A DNA stretch of 64,000 bases from Martinezella lusitana (GCF_016901135.1 NZ_JAFEVL010000048.1:620001-684000); one strand, 5' to 3'; positions 18,134-27,289 are shown, counted from the first letter of the stretch. Numbers and translations: made by a program. The notes: generated from the letters alone by a model not told the origin.

Positions 18134-18988
18134 ATGCTGACCCTTTTATTTGACGGCCTCGCTTATGGCATGTTGCTGTTCGTGCTCTCGTGCGGGCTGG
18201 CGGTGACGCTGGGATTGATGAATTTCATCAATCTGGCCCACGGCGCTTTCGCCATGGCCGGCGGCTATGTCACGGTGGTGCTGACGAACAGATATGGCGT
18301 GCCTTTTCTGCTGACGCTGCCGATTGCCTTCGCCGCTACCGCCATCGCCGGGGTCATTCTTGAGAAGACCCTCTACGCACGGCTCTATGACAAGAGCCCG
18401 CTCGATCAGGTGCTGTTCTCGATCGGCATCGTCTTCATCGCCGTCGCCGGCATCGACTACATCATGGGATCGCAGCAGCAGATCCTGAACCTGCCGGACT
18501 TCCTGCGCGGCCGCGTCGAGGTGTTCGGCGTCGGCATCGGCGTCTATCGCGCCTTTCTGATCATCGTCTGCGGCCTGCTTGCCTTCGCGCTGCAGATGGC
18601 GCTTGCCCATACGCGCTTCGGCAGCCGCCTGCGTGCTTCGGTGGACGATCGGCGTGTGGCGCGGGGCGTCGGCATTCATGTCAACATGATCTTCGCCATC
18701 ACCTTCGCCGTCGGATCCGGCCTTGCGGGCCTCGGCGGCGCTCTCGGCGCGGAAATCCTCGGGCTCGATCCGACATTTCCGCTGAAGTTCATGGTCTACT
18801 TCCTCATCGTCGTCTCTGTCGGCGGCACATCGAGCATGTACGGACCGCTCTGTGCCTCGATCCTGCTTGGCGTGGCAGACGTTCTCGGCAAGTATTACGT
18901 GCCGGCGCTCGGCGGCTTCGTGATCTATATCGTCCTCGTCGCCGTTCTGGTCGTCCGGCCACAAGGCCTCTTCGCGAGGGCCAACTGA
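18134..18988 (+). CDS. Branched-chain amino acid-type ABC permease, LivH family
   Basis: This is the first of two integral-membrane permeases of a LivHMGF-type importer. The N-terminus (DGLAYGMLLFVLSCGLAVTL) and MNFINLAHGAFAMAGGYV are characteristic of LivH. Eight or so hydrophobic segments fill the 284 residues, and VGGTSSMYGP near 240 is the ATPase-contacting loop region. ATG 18134 follows GGAGGAGAA. The next permease overlaps it by one base (TGATG). Family members also carry urea, amides and other small acids, so the substrate is open. Confidence 0.93.
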   Translation: MLTLLFDGLAYGMLLFVLSCGLAVTLGLMNFINLAHGAFAMAGGYVTVVLTNRYGVPFLLTLPIAFAATAIAGVILEKTLYARLYDKSPLDQVLFSIGIVFIAVAGIDYIMGSQQQILNLPDFLRGRVEVFGVGIGVYRAFLIIVCGLLAFALQMALAHTRFGSRLRASVDDRRVARGVGIHVNMIFAITFAVGSGLAGLGGALGAEILGLDPTFPLKFMVYFLIVVSVGGTSSMYGPLCASILLGVADVLGKYYVPALGGFVIYIVLVAVLVVRPQGLFARAN

Positions 18989-20037
18989 TGAAGACATCCG
19001 GTTCCGCAAACACGGCGCTCGAACAGCGCATCTCCGGCGTCATGAGAAAATCGGCGCGCTGGAGCATCCTCGAACTGGCGTTCTGGGCACTCGCCATCGC
19101 CTCATGGTTTCTCTTTCCGAGCCAGCACCTGATCCTCAACGAAGTCGTCGGCTTCGCGATCCTCGCCCTGTCGATCGATCTGATACTGGGCTATGCCGGC
19201 ATCGTCTCCCTTGGGCAGGCTGCGATGTACGGCGTCGGCGCCTATGCCAGTGGGCTCTTCTCGATCCACGTCACCGGAGAACCGTTAACGGGACTGATCG
19301 TCGGCGCTCTCTCAGGCGCGGTCGTTGCCTTCCTCACAAGCTTCCTGCTGCTACGCGGCGGCGATCTGACGAGGCTGATGGTCACCCTGGGCGTGGCGGC
19401 CGTCTTCTCTGAAATCGCCAACCAGGCAAGCTGGCTGACGGGCGGCGCGGACGGCCTGCAGGGAATTACCATCCAGCCTTTGTTCGGTGTCTTCGATTTC
19501 GACATCTACGGACATACGGCCTATGCCTATAGCCTCGGCGTCCTGTTCATCCTCTTCCTTCTGGCCCGGCTGATCGTTTCCTCGCCCTTCGGTTACTCGC
19601 TGAAGGCGATCCGCGACAATCCGCTGCGCGCCTCGGCGATCGGCATACCGGTCAATGCGCGCCTGGTCGCCATCTACACGCTTTCCGGCGCCTATGCCGG
19701 CATCGCCGGCGCGCTCTTCACACAGACGCAGCAGTTCATATCGCTCGATGTCCTGTCCTTCCAGAAATCCGCCGACGGCCTGATGGTCCTCGTCATCGGT
19801 GGCACCGGCTATCTCTATGGCGGCATCGTCGGCGCACTTGTCTACGAGCTGATACAGGACGCACTGTCCTCGATCACCCCGCAATACTGGCAGTTCTGGC
19901 TCGGCATGCTTCTGGTCGCCTTTGTCCTCATCGGGCGCGACCGTCCGCGTCAGCTTGTACTTACCCTCTCCGCCCGCTTTTCCGCTGCCCGCGGCAATCT
20001 CTTGCGGGGCCGCGCATCCACGAGGAGAGTACCGTGA
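18988..20037 (+). CDS. Branched-chain amino acid-type ABC permease, LivM family
   Basis: This is the second permease of the importer. LivM features include [27 protein letters not shown] at residues 50-76, [13 protein letters not shown] around 205-217 (the coupling loop), and [16 protein letters not shown] near 270. Length is 349 residues. Its stop overlaps the GTG start of the next gene (GTGA), which follows GAGGAGAG. It should pair with the LivH-like protein in the membrane and be energised by the LivG/LivF ATPases. Confidence 0.93.
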   Translation: MKTSGSANTALEQRISGVMRKSARWSILELAFWALAIASWFLFPSQHLILNEVVGFAILALSIDLILGYAGIVSLGQAAMYGVGAYASGLFSIHVTGEPLTGLIVGALSGAVVAFLTSFLLLRGGDLTRLMVTLGVAAVFSEIANQASWLTGGADGLQGITIQPLFGVFDFDIYGHTAYAYSLGVLFILFLLARLIVSSPFGYSLKAIRDNPLRASAIGIPVNARLVAIYTLSGAYAGIAGALFTQTQQFISLDVLSFQKSADGLMVLVIGGTGYLYGGIVGALVYELIQDALSSITPQYWQFWLGMLLVAFVLIGRDRPRQLVLTLSARFSAARGNLLRGRASTRRVP

Positions 20038-20763
20038 CGGCTGCCGTTCTCGAAACAAGACATCTCAACAAGTCGTTCGGCGCGCTGAAAGCCACCACCG
20101 ACGTATCGTTCCGCCTGGAAAAGGGCACGCGTCATGCGCTCATAGGGCCGAATGGCGCGGGCAAGACGACCTTCATCAATCTTCTGACCGGCGTGCTGGC
20201 ACCTTCAGGCGGCCAGGTTGCTCAAGCGCGAAAGGCGCGTGCATCGCGGCCTGGTGCGGACATTCCAGATCAACCAGCTGTTCGGCGAGTTGAACGTCGT
20301 GGAGAGCCTGGGGCTCGTGATCAGCGAGCGGCGCGGGCATGGCCGGGACTGGTTTCGCACCGCCGGCACGCTTGCGGGCATGGAGGATGAAATCGCCGGA
20401 CTTGTTGGGGACTTTGGGCTCGACACCGTGCTCGACCAGCCCTGCTCCAGCCTGCCATACGGCAAGCAGCGCCTGCTCGAAATCGCGCTGGCGATCGCCT
20501 GCAAGCCCAAGGTTCTGCTGCTCGACGAACCCGCCGCCGGTGTGCCGGAAGCGGATCGGCACGAGGTTCTGGCGCGCCTTTCGGCCCTGCCGAAGGACGT
20601 CTCGATCCTGCTCATCGAGCACGACATGGACCTCGTCTTCAACTTCGCCGACCGGATCTCGGTCCTCGTCGCCGGCGCCCTCTTTGCCGAGGGCACGGTG
20701 GCGGAGATCTCGACCGACCCGCGCGTCAAGGAAGTCTATCTCGGAGGGGCCAACCATGCCTGA
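20034..20763 (+). pseudogene. LivG-type ABC ATPase, broken by an internal deletion/frameshift
   Basis: The first frame, from GTG 20034, gives a normal LivG N-terminus with Walker [10 protein letters not shown] and goes as far as APSGGQV, near 20217. After that it turns into unrelated sequence and stops at 20390. The LivG protein continues in the +1 frame from about 20218 with [20 protein letters not shown], the signature LPYGKQR, Walker B VLLLDEPAAG and the switch histidine in LLIEHDMD. Compared with E. coli LivG spacing, about eight residues are missing at the junction, equal to a 26-base loss. A TTG at 20218 could start a fragment, but this would lack Walker A. A sequencing or assembly error is the alternative. 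Confidence 0.85.
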
Positions 20764-21499
20764 ACTCCTTTCGCTCGATCGCCTCTCGGCCGGCTACGGC
20801 AAAGCCGTGGTCCTGCATGGCATCAGCCTTTCCGTCGGCTCCGGCGAGGCCGTCGCCCTCCTCGGCCGCAACGGTGTCGGCAAGACGACGACGCTGAACA
20901 GCATCGTCGGGCTGACGCGCTATCACGGCGGCAGGGTCACGGTCGACGGTGCGGATATCGAGCGCCTGACGCCGGAACGCCGCGTTGCAACCGGCGTCGG
21001 CTGGGTGCCGCAGGAGCGCGGCATATTCCGCTCGCTGACGGTCGAGGAAAACATCACCGCAGTCGCCCGTCCCGGCAGGTGGAACCTGCAGGCCATCTAC
21101 GAGCTGTTCCCACGGCTGAAGGAACGCCGCGGCAACTACGGCAACCAGTTGTCGGGCGGCGAACAGCAGATGCTGTCGATCGCCCGCGCGCTCGTCCTCA
21201 ACCCGAAGATCTTGCTGCTGGACGAGCCGCCCGAAGGCCTGGCGCCGATCATCGTCGAGGAATTGCTTGCCGCCATCAGGCGCATCGTCCGCAACGAGGG
21301 CATGGCCGCCATCATCGTCGAGCAGCACGCGCAGCAGATCCTCGCGATCACGGACAAGGCGGTCATCCTCGAACGCGGCACCGTCGCCTATTCCGGCAAG
21401 AGCGCCGATCTCGCACAGGATGCCGCAACCCTCAGCAAGTTTCTGGGCGTTGGCACCGGCGGAGCGGATGCGCCGGTCTCGACAAAACGAAAGCACTGA
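20756..21499 (+). CDS. Branched-chain amino acid-type ABC ATPase, LivF family
   Basis: This is the second ATPase of the importer. Walker A is LLGRNGVGKTTT at about residues 37-48, the Q-loop is WVPQERGIF, the signature is LSGGEQQM, Walker B is ILLLDEPPEGLAP, and the switch histidine is in IVEQH. All elements are intact over 247 residues, unlike those of its LivG partner. ATG 20756 lies inside the LivG end (8-base overlap) after GGAGGGG. The operon runs on to the binding-protein gene. Confidence 0.93.
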   Translation: MPELLSLDRLSAGYGKAVVLHGISLSVGSGEAVALLGRNGVGKTTTLNSIVGLTRYHGGRVTVDGADIERLTPERRVATGVGWVPQERGIFRSLTVEENITAVARPGRWNLQAIYELFPRLKERRGNYGNQLSGGEQQMLSIARALVLNPKILLLDEPPEGLAPIIVEELLAAIRRIVRNEGMAAIIVEQHAQQILAITDKAVILERGTVAYSGKSADLAQDAATLSKFLGVGTGGADAPVSTKRKH

Positions 21500-21573
21500 A
21501 TTGCAGCGGCAGTGGCCGGCAAACACCGGACTAAAGCCGCGCCAAAAACACATGGGTTTAACAGGAGGAGAGA

Positions 21574-22740
21574 ATGAGCATCAGGAAACTGGCATTAGGC
21601 GCAATCGCGGCAATCGGCCTCATGGGCGCAGCCGCGCCGAGTTATGCCGAAGATACGGTCAAGATCGGCGTCGTCATTCCGCTCACCGGCGGATTCCAGT
21701 CCAACGGCCGCCAGATCAGCGCGGCGATCAAGACCTTCGTGGCGACCAGGGGCAACACGGCGGGCGGGAAAAAGGTCGAGCTGATCGTCAAGGATGACGC
21801 GAGTGCGGCGGATAACTCCCTGCGGCTGGCGCAGGAACTGGTGACCAACGACAAGGTCTCCATCCTCACAGGCTTCGGCAATACGCCCGCCGCTCTGTCC
21901 GTGGCGCAATTGTCGAAGCGGGCGAAGATCCCGCAGGTCATCATGGTCGCCGCGACCTCTTCGATCATGAACGCCTCGCCCTATATGCTGCGGACCTCGT
22001 GGACGATCCCGCAGGTGGCGAGCATCATCGGCAAGTGGGCTCCGGAAAACGGCGCGAAGAAATTCGTCAGCATCGTTTCCGATTATGGTCCGGGCGCAGA
22101 CGCGGAGAAATGGTTTCAGCAGACCATCGAGGCCAATGGCGGCACGGTCATTTCGAAGCTGAAGGTGCCGCTTGCCAATCCGGATTTCGCGCCCTTCCTG
22201 CAGCGCGCGGCGGATGAAAAGCCGGAAGCGCTCTTCGTCTTCGTTCCCACCGGTGCTGGTGCTGCCTTCATGAAGCAGTTCGTCGAGCGCGGTCTCGACA
22301 AGTCAGGCATCAAGGTCATCGCCATGGCCGACGTCACCGACGAAGACCTCCTGAACAATATGGGCGACCCGACGATCGGCGTCGTTACCGGCGGCCCCTA
22401 TTCCGCAAGCCACGACTCCGCCGAGAACGAGGCTTTCGTGGAAGCCTTCAAGAAGGCGAATGACGGCATGCGCCCGAACATGGTCGCGGTTGCCGCCTGG
22501 GACGCGCTCGACCTGATCTACAAGACCCTCGACAAGACCAAGGGCGACGCGACCGGCGACACCTTCGTCACCGCCGCCAAGGGCATGAAGCTCGATAGCC
22601 CGAGGGGGCCGATCTCGATCGATCCGGACACACGCGACATCGTCCAGGATATCTACATGCGCAAGGTCGAGAAGGTCGGCGGCGAATTGTACAATGTCGA
22701 GTTCAAGACCTACGAAAACGTTAGGGATCCCGCTCACTGA
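21574..22740 (+). CDS. Periplasmic substrate-binding protein of the liv-type ABC importer
   Basis: This periplasmic receptor belongs to the leucine-binding-protein class (Peripla_BP_6). The signal peptide ends at about residue 25 (SYA before EDTVKIGVV). The mature protein opens with VKIGVVIPLTGGFQSNGRQI. KVELIVKDDASAADNSLRLAQELV and ILTGFGNTPAALSVAQLS line the usual ligand cleft. Length is 388 residues. The ribosome site AGGAGGAGAGA is very strong. It is last in the transporter operon, with a strong terminator 17 bases after the stop. The ligand is unknown. Confidence 0.93.
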   Translation: MSIRKLALGAIAAIGLMGAAAPSYAEDTVKIGVVIPLTGGFQSNGRQISAAIKTFVATRGNTAGGKKVELIVKDDASAADNSLRLAQELVTNDKVSILTGFGNTPAALSVAQLSKRAKIPQVIMVAATSSIMNASPYMLRTSWTIPQVASIIGKWAPENGAKKFVSIVSDYGPGADAEKWFQQTIEANGGTVISKLKVPLANPDFAPFLQRAADEKPEALFVFVPTGAGAAFMKQFVERGLDKSGIKVIAMADVTDEDLLNNMGDPTIGVVTGGPYSASHDSAENEAFVEAFKKANDGMRPNMVAVAAWDALDLIYKTLDKTKGDATGDTFVTAAKGMKLDSPRGPISIDPDTRDIVQDIYMRKVEKVGGELYNVEFKTYENVRDPAH

Positions 22741-22756
22741 GCGATGATCCCTTCGG

Positions 22757-22789
22757 GGAGGGCCGTGCCACACAACGGCCCTCCTTCTT
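22757..22789 (+). terminator. Intrinsic terminator of the liv-type operon
   Basis: Perfect 10-base arms GGAGGGCCGT and ACGGCCCTCC enclose an eight-base loop and are followed by TTCTT. The stem is strong and the U tract moderate. It separates the transporter operon from the second DUF1932 gene. Confidence 0.85.
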
Positions 22790-22843
22790 GCAGGCGTTGC
22801 CTGCAATCCGACCCACCGACTTTTCGCATGAGGGACCAGTCGC

Positions 22844-23728
22844 ATGTCGACGATCGCATTCATCGGCTTCGGAGAGGCCGCACAGGCCTTTGCTTCCGGC
22901 TGGAAAACCGTCGAAAACAATCCAATCGAAACCCCTCTCGCCATCTTCGACATCAAGGTCGCCGATGCCGCGTCCCGGTCAGCCCTGCTCGATGCCTGCG
23001 CGCGACTTGCGGTCGCCTGCACAGAGACCCCGCGAGACGCGATCACTGGGAGGACATGGATATTCAGCCTCGTGACCGCCGATCGCGCCCTCGAAGCCGC
23101 AGAGATGATTGCGCCGCATATCGACGAGGGCGCACTCTATCTCGACTGCAATTCCTGCTCGCCATCAACCAAGATCGCGGCCGCCGACGTCATCGAACAG
23201 ACGGGCGCCCACTATGTCGATGTCGCCGTAATGGCGCCCGTCCACCCTGCCCGCCACCGCACGCCACTGCTTCTTGCGGGCAGCGAGGCGGCGAAGGCCG
23301 AGGGGTTCCTGACGCGCCTCGGGATGAATGCCCGCATTGCCGGCGACAAAGTCGGACAGGCATCCTCGATCAAGATGCTGCGCTCCGTCATGATCAAGGG
23401 TTTCGAGGCGCTGACGACCGAATGCGTGCTGGCTGCCCGCCGCGCCGGCGTCGAAGAGGCCGTTCTGGCCTCGCTGCAAGCGTCAGACCCCGGCATCGAT
23501 TGGAAGGCGCGCTGCGCCTACAATCTCGAACGCATGATGGTCCACGGCGTGCGTCGCGCCGCCGAGATGGAGGAAGTGGTCGTCACCCTGCGCGACCTCG
23601 GCCTGCCGGATGGAATGGCCGCCGCCACCGTTGACTGGCAGCGGCGAATTGGCAATCTAGGCCTAAGCGCCGCCGATCTGTCGCTGACTGAGCGCATAGA
23701 CCGGATACTGGGGCGCCTTCTGACTTGA
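22844..23728 (+). CDS. NAD(P)-binding dehydrogenase with DUF1932 domain, second paralogue
   Basis: This has the same superfamily and plan as the divergent gene upstream of the transporter. The glycine motif is FIGFGEAAQAFASGW (residues 6-20), with YLDCNSCSP, VDVAVMAPVHP, and the probable catalytic Lys in ASSIKMLRSVMIKG. The C-terminal DUF1932 part spans about 195-265. Length is 294 residues. Its stop overlaps the TTG start of the LysR gene (TTGA), so the enzyme and the regulator are coupled. Two such enzymes flanking one importer suggest a catabolic route for a short hydroxyacid-like compound, which is an inference. Confidence 0.82.
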   Translation: MSTIAFIGFGEAAQAFASGWKTVENNPIETPLAIFDIKVADAASRSALLDACARLAVACTETPRDAITGRTWIFSLVTADRALEAAEMIAPHIDEGALYLDCNSCSPSTKIAAADVIEQTGAHYVDVAVMAPVHPARHRTPLLLAGSEAAKAEGFLTRLGMNARIAGDKVGQASSIKMLRSVMIKGFEALTTECVLAARRAGVEEAVLASLQASDPGIDWKARCAYNLERMMVHGVRRAAEMEEVVVTLRDLGLPDGMAAATVDWQRRIGNLGLSAADLSLTERIDRILGRLLT

Positions 23729-24936
23729 ATTCCACGCGAAAGACAGAGGCGGAGTTGCAGCATAATCTTCGTCATCTGCGGGTTTTTCTGACGGTCGTGG
23801 ATACCGCCTCGGTCACGAAAGCCGCCGACCTGTGCCATGTGTCGCAGCCCGCGGTCACGCAGGCCCTCTCCAAGATCGAACGCGGCGTCGGCATGCCGCT
23901 TTTCACGCGCACCACACAGGGCCTGTTCGTCAACAAGCAGGGCGAAGTGCTCGCGCGCCGCGTCAGGCGCGCCTTCGGCTATCTCGACCCGGCATTATCG
24001 GAACTGAGCCCGAGGCTGCGGATAACGGCGACGACGGCGCAGCTTCAGGCGTTGATCGCCGTGCGCGAGGCGGAAAACTTCACGCTTGCCGCGCGCCGCC
24101 TCGGCCTTGCCCAACCAACCGTGCACCGCGCCGTCACGCAATTCGAACAGGAGGCCGCCCGTCCGCTGTTCGAGCGCACCTCCTATGGCATCGTCGCCAC
24201 GCGCGCGGCACAGACGCTCGCCCAGGCCGCAAGACTGGCCTTCGCGGAACTTGCGCAGGCGGAAGCCGATCTTGCCGAAACGGTTTCGGAAGAAGCAGGC
24301 CGCATCGTCATCGGCGCGATGCCGTTGTCGCGATCCTATGTGCTGCCGCAAGCAATCGCCAGCTTCCGCAAGTTTCGTCCGAAGACATCAATACAGGTTT
24401 TGGAGGGCCCTTACGCCGATCTCCTGGCGGGCCTAAGACGCGGTGAAATCGACTTCCTGATCGGCGCCCTGCGTGATCCCGCGCCGATCGGCGATGTTGA
24501 GCAGCAGGTGCTCTTCGCCGATACCCTGGTGCTGGTCGCCGGTCGCGATCATCCCCTGACGAAAAAGCAGAGCGTCGCCGTCGAGGAACTGGCACGGTAT
24601 CCTTGGGTCGTCGCATTGAAAGGCACGCCGATCCGCGGCCATTTCGACGCCATGTTCGATGCGCTGGGAGAGAGGCCGTCCGGCATCGTCGAATCTTCCT
24701 CCCTCATCCTCATGCGCGAGCTGCTGGACAGAACGGATCATCTCGGCTGCATATCCTATCTGCAGGCCGAGGCGGAACTGCTGCGCGGGCTGCTCAAGGC
24801 CCTGCCCTGCAATCTCGATCACACCGCGCGGCCGATCGGGCTAACGCTGAGGTCCGGCTGGATGCCGACGGCTGCCCAGGACCTGTTTTTGCACTTCGTC
24901 CGCGAAAGGGTGAACGCGCCGTCGGAAGCAACTTAG
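23725..24936 (+). CDS. LysR-type regulator with two N-terminal HTH domains
   Basis: Normal LysR regulators are about 300 residues with one winged HTH. This one has 403 residues and two. The first is at about 15-75 (TKAADLCHVSQPAVTQALSK, then FTRTTQGLFVNKQG). The second is at about 103-163 (TLAARRLGLAQPTVHRAVTQ, then FERTSYGIVATRAA). A LysR effector-binding domain follows from about 193. The TTG start overlaps the previous stop, and there is no in-frame ATG before the first HTH. It probably controls the importer and the two DUF1932 genes, though no operator was identified. Confidence 0.88.
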   Translation: MNSTRKTEAELQHNLRHLRVFLTVVDTASVTKAADLCHVSQPAVTQALSKIERGVGMPLFTRTTQGLFVNKQGEVLARRVRRAFGYLDPALSELSPRLRITATTAQLQALIAVREAENFTLAARRLGLAQPTVHRAVTQFEQEAARPLFERTSYGIVATRAAQTLAQAARLAFAELAQAEADLAETVSEEAGRIVIGAMPLSRSYVLPQAIASFRKFRPKTSIQVLEGPYADLLAGLRRGEIDFLIGALRDPAPIGDVEQQVLFADTLVLVAGRDHPLTKKQSVAVEELARYPWVVALKGTPIRGHFDAMFDALGERPSGIVESSSLILMRELLDRTDHLGCISYLQAEAELLRGLLKALPCNLDHTARPIGLTLRSGWMPTAAQDLFLHFVRERVNAPSEAT

Positions 24937-24953
24937 CCGCCGCGACAATTGCT

Positions 24954-25520
24954 CTACGCGTTGCGGAGAACAAGGACGGCATAGATGCAGGACCTGCCGC
25001 TTTCATTCTTGAACACGCAATCCGTCGGCGGGCCAAGCTCGAGACAATCCCCTGCCGACATCCGATGCCTCACATCGCCTTCGAGAAAAGTCAGCTGCCC
25101 CTCCAGCACCCATATGAGCTGCCGCATGAAAGCATAGGCCGATGCCGGCATGGGAACATCGGCTCCCGCGGGCAATTCGATGCGAACCAGATCCAGCGGC
25201 AGGTCCGACTTCGGGGACACATGCCGCCGCTCGTAGCCGGTCTGCGGATCGACCCAGACGGGCTGATCCTCCTTCTTCAGGAAACGGCCCTGCTGCATTT
25301 CAGCACGCGCCATCAATGTCGACATGCTCAGGCTGAAAGCACCTGACAACTTGCCGAGCAGCGTCGCCGTCGGACTGCTCTCGCCGCGTTCGATCTTATG
25401 GATCATGGCGCGGGAAACAGCGGAACGTTCGGCAAGCTCCGTCAGCGACCAGCCGCGGCTCTCGCGTTCGATGCGAATGCGCGCACCGATGCGCCTATCG
25501 ATTTCATCAAGTTGAGACAT
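24954..25520 (-). CDS. XRE-family regulator with cupin domain
   Basis: The N-terminal HTH_3 domain covers about residues 6-65 (LTELAERSAVSRAMIHKIER). A C-terminal small-molecule-sensing cupin barrel covers about 100-185 (LIWVLEGQLTFLEG, then SAGDCLELGPPTDCVF). This architecture usually represses nearby transport or catabolic genes until a ligand binds the cupin. ATG 25520 fits the family start; the open frame extends 16 residues further upstream without similarity. No good ribosome site precedes it. It is convergent with the LysR gene and divergent from the acetyltransferase. Confidence 0.88.
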   Translation of the reverse strand: MSQLDEIDRRIGARIRIERESRGWSLTELAERSAVSRAMIHKIERGESSPTATLLGKLSGAFSLSMSTLMARAEMQQGRFLKKEDQPVWVDPQTGYERRHVSPKSDLPLDLVRIELPAGADVPMPASAYAFMRQLIWVLEGQLTFLEGDVRHRMSAGDCLELGPPTDCVFKNESGRSCIYAVLVLRNA

Positions 25521-25525
25521 CGTTT

Positions 25526-25535
25526 TACTATAGTA
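25526..25535. promoter_or_regulatory. Possible operator palindrome before the XRE-cupin gene
   Basis: TACTATAGTA is a perfect 10-base palindrome lying five bases upstream of the regulator's ATG, beside a related AGTAGACTA element. Its position suits autoregulation by the XRE-cupin protein, but that is an inference from location only. The AT-rich stretch at about 25585-25612 further upstream could carry promoter elements for the divergent acetyltransferase. Confidence 0.35.
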
Positions 25536-25761
25536 GACTACCCTGAGGATAGCAATCTGGAAATCCACACCATCTCTATGACTAAATAATTGATATATTG
25601 ATATAATATGTGCAAACTGCTTCGTGCCATGGGTCGTCCGGTTATCAGCTTACTGGTTTTTATGACAACATAGTGGACAAGCTCGGAAATCGGCGTATGA
25701 CAGAGTGAAACGATCAATCACACCAGAATCCAATTGAGTGGATAGCTTCACGGAGCAATCG

Positions 25762-26289
25762 ATGCAAATTCGCGATGCCAATGACGAAGATGTCGCGGGA
25801 ATAACCGCGATCTACAACGACGCCGTCGTCAACACAGCCGCGATCTGGAACGAAACACAGGTCGACACGGACAATCGAAAGCGATGGCTGCAGGATCGAC
25901 ACAGGCTGGGCTATCCGGTGCTGGTCGCCATCGACGATCGCGGCGAAGTCGTCGGATATGCCTCATTCGGTGACTGGCGGGCGTTCGACGGCTATCGGCA
26001 CACGGTCGAGCATTCCGTCTATGTCCGCAATGATCAATATCGAAGCGGTATCGGCAGGGCGTTGATGGTCGAGCTGATCGAGCGAGCCAAGATCATCGGA
26101 AAGCACGCGATAATCGCCGGCATCGAGGCCGGCAACGTTGCTTCGATCAGGCTCCATGAGAAGCTCGGCTTTAAGCAGGTCGGCCTTCTCCCGGAAGTCG
26201 GCACGAAATTCGGACGATGGCTCGATCTGGCGTTCCTGCAACTGCTGCTCGATCGGCGCACTGATCCCGATACCCCACCCTCAGCCTGA
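25762..26289 (+). CDS. GNAT acetyltransferase, phosphinothricin/methionine sulfoximine type
   Basis: The protein matches the PAT/MddA-type branch of GNAT acetyltransferases. It opens with MQIRDANDEDVAGITAIYND, and then has VVGYASFGDWRAFDGYRHTVEHSVYV and the acetyl-CoA loop QYRSGIGRALM. LHEKLGFKQVGLLPEVGTKFGRWLD is the typical C-terminal part. Such enzymes acetylate glutamine-synthetase inhibitors and can give tolerance to them; the real substrate here is not known. ATG 25762 has GGAG seven bases upstream; GTG 25738 is less likely. Length is 175 residues. Confidence 0.88.
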   Translation: MQIRDANDEDVAGITAIYNDAVVNTAAIWNETQVDTDNRKRWLQDRHRLGYPVLVAIDDRGEVVGYASFGDWRAFDGYRHTVEHSVYVRNDQYRSGIGRALMVELIERAKIIGKHAIIAGIEAGNVASIRLHEKLGFKQVGLLPEVGTKFGRWLDLAFLQLLLDRRTDPDTPPSA

Positions 26290-26368
26290 AAGTGCCGGAT
26301 ACCATGCCGATCGCGGTCGCAACGTTCATCCTCGCCGGAGCAGCGCTCGTTGCCGGGCGAAACGCCGC

Positions 26369-27289
26369 TTAAACGGCGACCTCGGCCGCGATGGCCGCGT
26401 GCGGCTCGTAGCCCACGACTTCGAAATCCTCGATGCGGTAGCCGTCTATGCTGTCAGGCCGGCGCAGCAAGCGCAGGGTCGGGAACGGCCTGGGATCGCG
26501 GCTCAACTGCTCGCGGATCGCATCCAGATGGTTGAGATAGAGGTGCACGTCGCCGCCCGACCAGACCAGCTCTCCCAGATCCATGTCTACCTGCTGCGCA
26601 ACCATGGCCAACAAAGCCGCCTGCTGGGAGATATTGAACGGGTTCCCCAGGAACAGATCGCAGGAGCGCTGGAAGACCATGAGACTAAGGCGCGGACGCC
26701 GGCCTTCAGCTCCGGATATGTTCGACACATGGAACTGATAGACCATGTGGCAGGGATGCAGCGCCATGTCGGCCAACTCACCGACATTCCATGCATGGAA
26801 GATCATCCGGCGGCTGCTGGGATTGGTCTTCAGGTCGTGGATGACCGATGCGAGCTGATCGTGCACCCGGCCCTCGGCATCGCGCCATTGCCGCCATTGC
26901 TTGCCATAGACCGGGCCAAGATCGCCCCATTCGAGCGCAAAAGCCTCGTCAGCCAGAACCCGCGCCTCGAAAGCGATCTGATCGATGTTCTCGCCGGTAG
27001 CCTTGCGATATTTCGCCAACGGCCAATCGGTCCAGATCCGCACGTTTTCCTTGAGGAGATTGCGGATGTTCGTATCGCCAGTCAGGAACCAGAGCATTTC
27101 CTTGACGGCGAGCTTCCAGTAGACGCGCTTGGTCGTGAAGACCGGGAACTGCCCCTTCGAGAGATCGAAGCGCATCATCGCTCCGAGGCCGCTCAGGGTG
27201 CCGACGCCCGTTCTATCGATCCGGCGATCACCGTTCTCGAGCAGGTGCGCCATCAGGTCGAGATATTGATACTCCGGGTGACGAACCAT
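26369..27289 (-). CDS. thyA: Thymidylate synthase
   Basis: ThyA methylates dUMP to dTMP using methylene-tetrahydrofolate, producing dihydrofolate for FolA to recycle. Catalytic Cys180 is in MALHPCHMVYQFHV, with RRMIFHAWN (dUMP phosphate), LSLMVFQRSCDLFLGNPFN and the C-terminal YEPH motif. At 306 residues it is longer than the 264-residue E. coli enzyme because it has the insertion near residues 95-120 seen in longer ThyA forms. ATG 27289 follows GGAGCTGAAG; a 62-residue Arg-rich upstream extension of the frame has no similarity and is left out. Confidence 0.95.
   Translation of the reverse strand: MVRHPEYQYLDLMAHLLENGDRRIDRTGVGTLSGLGAMMRFDLSKGQFPVFTTKRVYWKLAVKEMLWFLTGDTNIRNLLKENVRIWTDWPLAKYRKATGENIDQIAFEARVLADEAFALEWGDLGPVYGKQWRQWRDAEGRVHDQLASVIHDLKTNPSSRRMIFHAWNVGELADMALHPCHMVYQFHVSNISGAEGRRPRLSLMVFQRSCDLFLGNPFNISQQAALLAMVAQQVDMDLGELVWSGGDVHLYLNHLDAIREQLSRDPRPFPTLRLLRRPDSIDGYRIEDFEVVGYEPHAAIAAEVAV

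Noticed and set aside
20218-20763. The livG 3' frame as an independent gene
   Set aside because: It would lack Walker A, and its sequence continues the LivG protein begun in the other frame, so it is described as part of a broken gene.
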